In this document: piece by piece, positions 1 to 4,556 of the stretch
How the letters are laid out: every line of letters starts with the position of its first letter
Numbering within the stretch: position 1 is the first letter of the stretch
Source: Actinomycetota bacterium
Lineage (GTDB): Bacteria > Actinomycetota > Acidimicrobiia > Acidimicrobiales > CADCSY01
NCBI GenBank assembly: GCA_019348335.1
Contig: JAHWJR010000055.1
Location: forward strand, 1 to 10,036
DNA: 10,036 nucleotides
Direction: 5' to 3'
Notes under the pieces: model-generated
Database searches by the model: none
What the model was told of the DNA's origin: nothing
The model's input: only the letters and a program-made list of their open reading frames with translations
Position numbers and translations under genes: made by a program

Positions 1-1
1 G

Positions 2-73
2 TGGGCGATACTGGATTCGAACCAGTGACCTCTGCCGTGTGAAGGCAGCGCTCTACCGCTGAGCCAATCGCCC
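2..73 (-). tRNA. tRNA-Val (anticodon CAC)
   Basis: Read on the minus strand, the 72 bases fold as a complete cloverleaf. The 7-bp acceptor stem pairs GGGCGAT with ATCGCCC, followed by discriminator A at position 2. The D arm is GCTC/GAGC, the anticodon arm CTGCC/GGCAG has loop TTCACAC, and the T arm is ACTGG/CCAGT with loop TTCGAAT. U33 is followed by CAC, which reads valine GTG codons. Only one base (C) is visible beyond the discriminator, so I cannot tell whether CCA is encoded. The 5' part overlaps the open frame of the ADC-like gene. Confidence 0.96.
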
Positions 74-730
74 GGGAGCGTCCCAACATAGCGCGGGCTC
101 AGGCGCTCTCAGCGGCGCACGCAGGGTCGATGCGAAGCCGACCGGCTGGCGGGCGGGCCGCATCAGCAGGCGCATGCCGGCGACGTGGAGACCGGCGTGA
201 CGCCCGGCCAGCGGGGAGAGGGCGTCGTCCTCGGGAACATCGACCTCGACGCGGGCCGGCCTGGCCCGGCCCCGCAGCCGTCCGGGGACCACCACCGGTC
301 CGTCACCGCGGCGCTGGACGGTCCGCACCGGCAGCAACATGGGCAGCGGGAGGCCCATGACCCGACCCCGGATGACCACGTCGCGCTCCACCCACCGGAG
401 CTCGCGCTCGGCCCCGTCGCTGTTCCACACCAGGCTCCCCAGCTGCTTGGGGAACCCCCAGTTCAGCTTGCCCCCCATCCGGGACTCGGCCGAGTCGACG
501 ACCATGGTGGTGATGCACCAGCCGGGACGCATGCCGAGGCGGGCCGGCTCACCGATGGCCATCTCGAGGTAGGGCCCGACCGGCGAGCTCGTGTAGCACA
601 CGGCCATGATCAGGACCGGTCCGGGCAGCGGCCGGAGCCCCCACGGCACCGGACCGAGAGGCTCGGGACAGCGCGCCAGACCCACCAGGCTCTCGCCGCT
701 CAGAGACCACGGGGCGAACGGAGCGGCCAC
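53..730 (-). CDS. Acetoacetate decarboxylase-fold (ADC superfamily) protein
   Basis: From the chosen GTG the product is 225 residues, close to the roughly 245 of classical acetoacetate decarboxylases. The family core is visible: YTSSPVGPYLE at about 46-56, then MVVDSAESRMGGKLNWGFPKQLG at about 76-98. The classical active-site peptide is ELSAYPK*KL, so K95 in GFPKQL aligns with the Schiff-base lysine (Lys115). E56 lies 39 residues before it, the same spacing as Glu76 to Lys115. The residue after the lysine is Gln instead of Lys. The family decarboxylates or otherwise processes beta-keto acids through a lysine imine; the real substrate here is unknown. The open frame could extend to 847, but that would overlap the J-domain gene, and a TACATT box six bases before the GTG favours this start. 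The last ~27 codons look unconserved and the TAG stop lies in the tRNA D loop, so the 3' end is doubtful. Confidence 0.66.
   Translation of the reverse strand: MAAPFAPWSLSGESLVGLARCPEPLGPVPWGLRPLPGPVLIMAVCYTSSPVGPYLEMAIGEPARLGMRPGWCITTMVVDSAESRMGGKLNWGFPKQLGSLVWNSDGAERELRWVERDVVIRGRVMGLPLPMLLPVRTVQRRGDGPVVVPGRLRGRARPARVEVDVPEDDALSPLAGRHAGLHVAGMRLLMRPARQPVGFASTLRAPLRAPEPALCWDAPGRLAQR
85..90 (-). promoter_or_regulatory. Candidate -10 box for the tRNA-Val gene
   Basis: The minus strand reads TATGTT here, matching the TANNNT form, and ends 11 nt before the first base of the tRNA. That would put the transcription start about four to five bases upstream of the mature 5' end. No convincing -35 hexamer lies 16-18 bp upstream. 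The box sits inside the 3' end of the ADC-like reading frame, so the tRNA could also be cut from a longer transcript. Confidence 0.4.
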
Positions 731-736
731 GTGACC

Positions 737-742
737 AATGTA
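737..742 (-). promoter_or_regulatory. Candidate -10 box of the ADC-like gene (leaderless start)
   Basis: The minus strand reads TACATT, then six bases GGTCAC, then the GTG start at 730. With usual -10 to +1 spacing, transcription would begin at or next to the start codon. There is no Shine-Dalgarno sequence upstream and no clear -35. This box is part of the reason for choosing the GTG at 730. Confidence 0.45.
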
Positions 743-760
743 CCGAGCAGGCCCGCCGCA

Positions 761-779
761 GGCGGCTCGTGGTGCCGCC
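761..779 (-). terminator. GC hairpin downstream of the J-domain gene
   Basis: GGCGGC (761-766) pairs with GCCGCC (774-779) around a 7-nt loop, in the 73-bp gap between the J-domain stop and the ADC-like start. A competing 5-bp pairing, CCGCC (753-757) with GGCGG (761-765), shares one arm. No T-run follows in either direction. It could be a weak or factor-assisted terminator separating the two genes, or only a by-product of high GC. Confidence 0.3.
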
Positions 780-803
780 GGCGACAGGACGTCCCCTCGC
801 GGG

Positions 804-1421
804 TCAGTCGGTCGTCGGGTCGCGCAGGCACAGCCAGCTGCGCTCACCGGGCATGCGCACCACGGCGGCCCCCGAGGGGCACAGCGAGGAGCGGACGGCG
901 ACGAGGTCGACGCGCCCGTCGTTCGGCTCTGCGCACGGCACGGCGCGGATCTCCGAGCCTGGCTGCACCTCCACGCACCTGCCGACCAGGTCGGAGGCGC
1001 TCGGCCGACCGTCGGAGCCGCCGCCGGCGAAGGCGGTGAAGACGAAGATGAGGAGCAACACGGTCAGCATCACGACCCACGGCAGGCCCCGCACCACCGT
1101 CACGGCCACGCCCACGTCCTCCGGCTCGGCCGGAGGGCGCGGGTAGGGCTGCTCGTCACCGACCGGATGGACCGGCCGGGCCGCACGAGCCGCATCCGCC
1201 AGCGCCCGGTCGTAGTGCGACCGCCGGACGGGGTCCCCCAGCACCCTCCACGCCTCGTTGAGCTGTTGCATGGCGCGGGCGGCGGCGGCTGACTCCTCCG
1301 GCGAGGCCTCCGTCCGGCGGTCGGGATGCAGCTCCCGCGCGCCGCCCCGGTAGGCGCGCCGGATGGCCTCCGCGCTGGCGTTCGCAGGGACTCCGAGAAC
1401 GTCGTAGTAGGAAGGAGCCAC
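804..1421 (-). CDS. Membrane-anchored J-domain (DnaJ-like, class C) protein
   Basis: The product is 205 residues. Residues 4-72 are a J-domain: SYYDVLGVPANASAEAIRRAYR, the diagnostic HPD at 32-34 that stimulates DnaK ATPase, and helix IV ending in DPVRRSHYDRAL. There is no G/F region, zinc finger or DnaJ C-terminal domain, so this is not the general co-chaperone but a class C J-protein. A Pro-rich linker (~83-103) leads to one transmembrane helix at about 113-133. The remaining ~70 residues carry four cysteines (C149, C163, C181, C198) in a pattern like 'GRCVEV..VPCAEPND..LCP..WLC', which resembles secreted actinobacterial domains with disulfides. The implied topology is J-domain inside and Cys domain outside, suggesting recruitment of DnaK to the membrane; this is inference. 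The GTG start has no clear Shine-Dalgarno and lies 17 nt after the PGPGW gene stop, so the two genes are probably co-transcribed. Confidence 0.85.
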   Translation of the reverse strand: MAPSYYDVLGVPANASAEAIRRAYRGGARELHPDRRTEASPEESAAAARAMQQLNEAWRVLGDPVRRSHYDRALADAARAARPVHPVGDEQPYPRPPAEPEDVGVAVTVVRGLPWVVMLTVLLLIFVFTAFAGGGSDGRPSASDLVGRCVEVQPGSEIRAVPCAEPNDGRVDLVAVRSSLCPSGAAVVRMPGERSWLCLRDPTTD

Positions 1422-1438
1422 GAGCCGGCGCCGGGCGC

Positions 1439-1699
1439 TCAGTCCTGCGCCCGGCGGACCCGCTGGCGTAGGGCGTCACCGGCGCCGCGGGCACGGCGCC
1501 GTGCCGCGGCCAGCCACGACTTGGCCCAGGGGAACTCCGTAGCCAGCACCGCGAACCCAGCTGCGACGACGACCATGCCGGGCCCGGGCAGCGCGAGGAG
1601 GGCGACGCCCACGATGATGAGGGCGCCTCCCAGCACCGCCACCGCCACCCGGCGTGCGTTGTGGCGCATCCACTCCAGGGCGCCGTCGTCGCCTTCCAT
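1439..1699 (-). CDS. Small PGPGW-family transmembrane protein
   Basis: The product is 86 residues from the ATG at 1699. It has a basic N-terminal stretch (MRHNARR), a hydrophobic segment at about 18-37, the turn motif LPGPG at 37-41, a second hydrophobic segment at about 42-53, then ATEFPWAK and a strongly basic tail. The two-helix hairpin around PGPG followed by 'ATEFPWA' is the signature of the PGPGW (TIGR02611-type) putative membrane proteins common in Actinomycetota, whose function is unknown. The tryptophan that gives the motif its name is Met42 here. An upstream in-frame start would add 22 charged residues without family similarity, so I prefer the inner ATG. It is the first gene of a likely unit with the J-domain gene. 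Confidence 0.8.
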   Translation of the reverse strand: MEGDDGALEWMRHNARRVAVAVLGGALIIVGVALLALPGPGMVVVAAGFAVLATEFPWAKSWLAAARRRARGAGDALRQRVRRAQD

Positions 1700-1705
1700 C
1701 TGCCC

Positions 1706-1711
1706 AGTATC
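1706..1711 (-). promoter_or_regulatory. Candidate -10 box of the PGPGW gene
   Basis: The minus strand reads GATACT, six bases (GGGCAG), then ATG. It keeps A2 and T6 of the -10 consensus but has G at position 1. A GGAG lies 11 nt before the ATG, which is long for a Shine-Dalgarno, so a leaderless start is the simpler reading. No good -35 is visible. Confidence 0.33.
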
Positions 1712-1739
1712 TCCGGGGCGAGCCCGAATCACATCGACG

Positions 1740-1768
1740 TTGACCGGGGGACGACCGCGCCGCATACT
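1740..1768 (+). promoter_or_regulatory. Sigma-70-type promoter of the lipoprotein gene
   Basis: TTGACC (1740-1745) matches five of six bases of the -35 consensus. CATACT (1763-1768) matches four of six of the -10 consensus, including A2 and T6. The spacer is exactly 17 bp. The predicted start near 1775 gives a leader of about 77 nt before the lipoprotein ATG. It is the best two-part promoter in the window and lies in the divergent gap between the PGPGW and lipoprotein genes. Confidence 0.6.
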
Positions 1769-1831
1769 GCTGCGTACCGTGGGAGTGCCGCTGCCGGCCC
1801 CCTCGCCCTCGCTCCTCGGAGCCGTCGCCGA

Positions 1832-1845
1832 CTCCTCGAAAGGAG
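1832..1845 (+). promoter_or_regulatory. Strong Shine-Dalgarno inside a small hairpin (lipoprotein gene)
   Basis: GAAAGGAG at 1838-1845 lies six bases before the ATG at 1852 and fixes that start. CTCCT (1832-1836) can pair with AGGAG (1841-1845) around a CGAA loop. A second upstream copy, GCTCCT (1811-1816), can pair with AGGAGC (1841-1846). The ribosome site could therefore be partly masked in the leader RNA. Confidence 0.6.
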
Positions 1846-1851
1846 CTCCGC

Positions 1852-2784
1852 ATGCGCCCTCGCGCCCGCCTCGCCCCCCTCGCCATCGTCAGCCTCCTGA
1901 TCGCCACCGCCGGGTGCGGCTCCGACGACGCCGCTCCCTCTTCGTCTCCTGCCGGTGACGCCACCGGAACAGCCGAGAACACCACGGCGTCCAGCAACTC
2001 GACGGTGGCCACGCCCGAGGACCGACTCGCCGCCGCTCCGGCGGCCACCACCGCAGCCGGCACCGCCCGCAGCACCTTCACGGCCACGGTCGTCGACGTG
2101 AACGGCGCCGGCTCGGGCGCCGTCACCTTTGGCGGTGAGGGTGAGATCGACTTCGAGAACCAGCAGGCATCCTCCCGCTCCGACCTCGGCGAGCTGTTGC
2201 GCCAAGCCGGGGTGGACGACGTCGACGGCGAGTTGGAGAGCGTCGTCGACGGTGCGGTCTCGTACGTCCGGTCCCCGTTCTTCGCCACCATGGTGGGAGC
2301 TCCGACACCGTGGATCCGGATCGACCCCGCCGCCCTCGAGTCGGCGACCGGGATGGACATGACGCAGCTGTCGGGCCTGACCTCCAACGACCCCAACACC
2401 CAGCTCGCCTTCCTTGCCGGCGTGGTCGAGGGCTCAGTGGAGGAGGCGGGCGCCGGCGAGGTCAGGGGCACGCCCACCACCCGCTTGCGGGCCATGGTCG
2501 ACCTGCGCAAGGCGGCGGAGGACACCGGCGCCGTGACCGACCCCCAGGCGTTCGAGCAGTTCGTCGCCAGCCTTGGCGACGGCGAGCTCGCCGTCGAGAT
2601 CGACCTCGACGACGACGACCGGGTGCGTCAGCTGGCCTACGAGCACCGGCTCCCGGCCGGGGGTGGCGGAGGACACCAGCGCATCGAGCTCCAGTACTTC
2701 GACTTCGGCGCCGACGTGGCCATCTCCATCCCGCCCGACGACCAGGTCACCGACCTGGCCGATCTGTTCGGCGCCGGCGAGTAG
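1852..2784 (+). CDS. Secreted lipoprotein, LppX/LolA-like fold possible
   Basis: The product is 310 residues. It begins with a typical signal peptide: MRPRAR, then hydrophobic LAPLAIVSLLIA, then a lipobox-like TAGC with the lipidation cysteine at C22. The -3 residue is Thr, slightly off the usual Leu/Val/Ile. Residues 23-60 are a Ser/Thr/Ala-rich low-complexity linker. The rest (about 65-310) alternates beta-strand-like segments (FTATVVDVNG, GAVSYVRSPFF, ELAVEIDLDDDDRVRQLAYEHRL, HQRIELQYFDFGADVAISIP) with helical ones and ends in PPDDQVTDLADLF. This layout resembles the half-barrel of LppX/LprG/LolA-type lipoproteins that bind lipids in the envelope. That assignment rests on pattern only. It has its own promoter and a strong Shine-Dalgarno. 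The YtxH-like gene follows 43 bp downstream on the same strand. Confidence 0.82.
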   Translation: MRPRARLAPLAIVSLLIATAGCGSDDAAPSSSPAGDATGTAENTTASSNSTVATPEDRLAAAPAATTAAGTARSTFTATVVDVNGAGSGAVTFGGEGEIDFENQQASSRSDLGELLRQAGVDDVDGELESVVDGAVSYVRSPFFATMVGAPTPWIRIDPAALESATGMDMTQLSGLTSNDPNTQLAFLAGVVEGSVEEAGAGEVRGTPTTRLRAMVDLRKAAEDTGAVTDPQAFEQFVASLGDGELAVEIDLDDDDRVRQLAYEHRLPAGGGGGHQRIELQYFDFGADVAISIPPDDQVTDLADLFGAGE

Positions 2785-2792
2785 CCGGCTGA

Positions 2793-2812
2793 GGTTGCCG
2801 GCCGGCGCAACC
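2793..2812. repeat. Inverted repeat between lipoprotein and YtxH-like genes
   Basis: GGTTGC (2793-2798) and GCAACC (2807-2812) are perfect 6-bp arms around a GC-rich 8-bp centre (CGGCCGGC). The repeat starts eight bases after the lipoprotein stop and ends four bases before the candidate -10 of the next gene. It could be a terminator without a U-run for the lipoprotein gene, or an operator over the downstream promoter. Confidence 0.4.
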
Positions 2813-2815
2813 GGT

Positions 2816-2821
2816 TACAAC
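2816..2821 (+). promoter_or_regulatory. Weak candidate -10 box of the YtxH-like gene
   Basis: TACAAC is followed by six bases (AACACC) and the ATG at 2828. It has T1, A2 and A4 but lacks the conserved final T. A TTGCCG at 2795-2800 would give a short 15-bp spacer and lies in the inverted repeat. There is no Shine-Dalgarno before this ATG. Confidence 0.25.
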
Positions 2822-2827
2822 AACACC

Positions 2828-3271
2828 ATGCGCTTTCGACTCGGTTACCTCCTCGGCTTCGGCTCCGGCTACTACCTCGGCGCCAAGGCCGGCCGCGCGC
2901 GCTACGAACAACTGAGCGACATGCTCGACAGGGTGCGACGCAGCGACGCCTACGAGACCACCGCCGACAAGGCCCGCTCCATCGTCGACGAGCAGGTCGA
3001 ACGGGTCAAGGAGGTCGTCGAGCCGCGGATCGAGCAGGCCAGGGAGGTCGTCGAAGAGCGGGTCGGTCGGGCCAAGGAGGCCGTCGACGAGGTCGTCGAG
3101 GAGCAGCAGGGCACCAATGGCCAGCAGGCCGGTGCGGGCTCCGCCGACGAGACGCGCTCCGACCTGCCGCCGGGCCCTCCTCCCGCAGGGTCGCTCTCGG
3201 ACCTTCCGCCGGTCCCGCCCCCGACGACGCCGCTGACTGACGACCGCCCCCTCGGCGGTCCTCCGGCCTGA
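2828..3271 (+). CDS. YtxH-like protein with amphipathic helix and Pro-rich tail
   Basis: The product is 147 residues in three parts. Residues 1-30 (GYLLGFGSGYYLGAKAGRARYEQL) form a glycine-zipper-like hydrophobic segment that could insert in a membrane; it matches the small actinobacterial proteins usually annotated as YtxH domain-containing. Residues 31-96 are highly charged and helical, with four consecutive 11-residue units at 53-96. Residues 97-147 are Gly/Ala/Pro-rich and include two 13-residue repeats beginning SDLPP. The biochemical function is unknown. The architecture suggests a membrane-tethered surface-binding helix. The ATG is chosen because the conserved N-terminal motif begins there; the upstream open frame overlaps the lipoprotein gene in another frame and looks like a shadow. 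No Shine-Dalgarno is present. The stop is 13 nt from the convergent rpoD stop. Confidence 0.8.
   Translation: MRFRLGYLLGFGSGYYLGAKAGRARYEQLSDMLDRVRRSDAYETTADKARSIVDEQVERVKEVVEPRIEQAREVVEERVGRAKEAVDEVVEEQQGTNGQQAGAGSADETRSDLPPGPPPAGSLSDLPPVPPPTTPLTDDRPLGGPPA
2984..3115 (+). repeat. Four in-frame 33-bp units encoding 11-residue (hendecad) repeats
   Basis: The encoded units are VDEQVERVKEV, VEPRIEQAREV, VEERVGRAKEA and VDEVVEEQQGT, each starting with Val and with hydrophobics at positions 1, 5 or thereabouts, 8 and 11. Three helical turns per 11 residues give an amphipathic helix or hendecad coiled coil, as in LEA, apolipoprotein and perilipin-like proteins. The DNA copies have diverged, so the repeat is clearer in protein. 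Confidence 0.7.
3158..3235 (+). repeat. Two in-frame 39-bp units encoding a Pro-rich 13-residue repeat
   Basis: Residues 111-123 (SDLPPGPPPAGSL) and 124-136 (SDLPPVPPPTTPL) of the YtxH-like protein are a direct tandem repeat, encoded at 3158-3196 and 3197-3235. It probably arose by local duplication and forms a disordered or polyproline tail. Confidence 0.65.
3242..3260. terminator. GC hairpin in the 3' end of the YtxH-like gene
   Basis: GACCGCC (3242-3248) pairs perfectly with GGCGGTC (3254-3260) around a 5-nt loop. It lies in the last codons of the YtxH-like gene and just beyond the rpoD stop on the other strand, so it could act as an rpoD terminator. There is no T-run, hence moderate confidence. 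Confidence 0.4.
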
Positions 3272-3276
3272 GCGGC

Positions 3277-3293
3277 GGGCCCTCTCAGGGCCC
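3277..3293. terminator. GC hairpin at the convergent junction (candidate bidirectional terminator)
   Basis: GGGCCCT (3277-3283) pairs with AGGGCCC (3287-3293) around a 3-nt loop. It lies five bases past the YtxH-like stop and covers the rpoD stop codon and its last two codons. It is 16 bp from the hairpin at 3242-3260. The pair of stems between convergent genes suggests transcription stops here from both sides, although no T-run follows. Confidence 0.5.
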
Positions 3294-4556
3294 GAGGTAG
3301 TCGCGGAGCTTCTGGCTGCGCTGCGGGTGGCGCAGCTTGGCCAGGGTCTTCGACTCGATCTGACGGATGCGCTCGCGGGTCACGCCGAACTCCCGGCCGA
3401 CCTCTTCCAGCGTCCGGGCCTGGCCCTGGGGGTCCAGGCCGAAACGTAGCCGCACCACCTCCCGCTCCCGCTCGCTGAGCTCCTTCAGCGCCTCCTCCAC
3501 CGCCTCGACCAGCAACTCGCGGATCGCCATGTCGGCCGGCACCTCGGCCCGCAGGTCCTCGATGAAGTCGCTCAGGCTGGTGTCGTCCTCCTCGCCCACC
3601 GGCGAGTCGAGCGAGAGCGGGTCCTGGGAGATGCGCTGGATCTCGCGAACCCTCTCCGGAGTCAGCCCCACCCGCTCGGCCACCTCCTCCGCACTGGGCT
3701 CGCGCTCCAGCTCCTGGAGCATCTGGCGCTGGATCCGCATGACCTTCTGGATGGTCTCCACCATGTGCACCGGGATGCGGATGGTGCGTCCCTGATCGGC
3801 GATGGCCCGGGTGATGGCCTGACGGATCCACCACGTGGCGTAGGTCGAGAACTTGAAGCCCCGGGTGTGGTCGAACTTCTCCACCGCCCGCATGAGCCCG
3901 AGGTTGCCCTCCTGGATCACGTCGAGGAAGTGCATGCCCCGTCCCAGGTAGCGCTTGGCGATCGACACCACCAGGCGGAGGTTGGACTGGATCAGTACCT
4001 TGCGGGCGTCGTCACCGTCCGCCTCGGCGGCCACGAGGGCGGCGCGTGCCCCCGGTGTCAGCTCGGTGTCGTGGCTGCGGAGCCGCTGGGTGGCCTCGAT
4101 GCCCCGCTCGATCCGCTTGGCCAGAGCGACCTCTTCGGCGGCGGTGAGCAGCGGGACGCGGCCGATGTCCTTCAGGTACATGCGCACCGGGTCGGACGTG
4201 GTCCCCCGGGACCGGGCCCCGGCGCCGGTCGTCTCGCTGTCCGCCGCCGCCGGCCCTCGCTTCTTGGCCAGAGGCCGGCGCAGGGGCACCGCAGGCGGGC
4301 GGGGGGCGGCCGGCGCCGGGGAGCACGGCGGCGCCACGTCGGGCACGGGCTCCTCGGGATCGACGTGGATGCCCTCGCCCTCGAGCAGCTCGGTGATGGC
4401 CTCGATGAACCGGGGTGTGGGCTCGGGTGAGCCCAGGATGACCAGCACGTCGTCGACGGTGATGGTGCCTTTGGCCTTCCCGACGGCGATCAGCCGGCGG
4501 AGCTCGTCGACCGGCAGCCCCTGTGGAGGGAAGGGCATGGGGGTGCTGGTGGTCAT
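3285..4556 (-). CDS. rpoD: Primary RNA polymerase sigma factor (RpoD/SigA/HrdB type)
   Basis: The product is 423 residues. A region 1.1-like segment lies at about 14-65 (VDELRRLIAVGKAKGTITVDDV...ELLEGEG), then a Pro/Ala-rich spacer (66-121) and region 1.2 (DPVRMYLKDIGRVPLLTAAEE, 122-142). Region 2 at about 186-262 has NLRLVVSIAKRYLGRGMHFLDVIQEGNLGLMRAVEKFD, then FKFSTYATWWIRQAI for -10 recognition and melting. Region 3 starts at IPVHMVETI, and region 4 (about 355-423) contains LRFGLD and the helix-turn-helix TLEEVGREFGVTRERIRQIE for -35 recognition. The full set of regions including 1.1 marks the essential primary sigma, not an alternative one. Its ATG overlaps the dnaG stop as ATGA, behind a strong Shine-Dalgarno, so translation is probably coupled. 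It converges with the YtxH-like gene. Confidence 0.97.
   Translation of the reverse strand: MTTSTPMPFPPQGLPVDELRRLIAVGKAKGTITVDDVLVILGSPEPTPRFIEAITELLEGEGIHVDPEEPVPDVAPPCSPAPAAPRPPAVPLRRPLAKKRGPAAADSETTGAGARSRGTTSDPVRMYLKDIGRVPLLTAAEEVALAKRIERGIEATQRLRSHDTELTPGARAALVAAEADGDDARKVLIQSNLRLVVSIAKRYLGRGMHFLDVIQEGNLGLMRAVEKFDHTRGFKFSTYATWWIRQAITRAIADQGRTIRIPVHMVETIQKVMRIQRQMLQELEREPSAEEVAERVGLTPERVREIQRISQDPLSLDSPVGEEDDTSLSDFIEDLRAEVPADMAIRELLVEAVEEALKELSEREREVVRLRFGLDPQGQARTLEEVGREFGVTRERIRQIESKTLAKLRHPQRSQKLRDYLGP

Noticed and set aside
731..847. Longer N-terminus for the ADC-like protein starting at 847
   Set aside because: The extra 39 residues have no family similarity and would overlap the 3' end of the J-domain gene. 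The GTG at 730 has a -10 box at leaderless spacing.
185..1039. A 284-codon plus-strand frame across the ADC-like and J-domain genes
   Set aside because: The tail is almost pure Arg/Gly/Pro and it spans two recognisable genes and their gap on the other strand.
1700..1765. Longer N-terminus for the PGPGW protein starting at 1765
   Set aside because: The 22 added residues are charged and unlike the family, and they overlap the divergent promoter. The inner ATG fits the usual size.
1476..2525. A 349-codon minus-strand frame through the divergent promoter region and the lipoprotein gene
   Set aside because: It crosses the intergenic region and two genes in another frame and has low-complexity Ser/Ala/Arg composition. 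The lipoprotein has a signal peptide, lipobox, promoter and Shine-Dalgarno.
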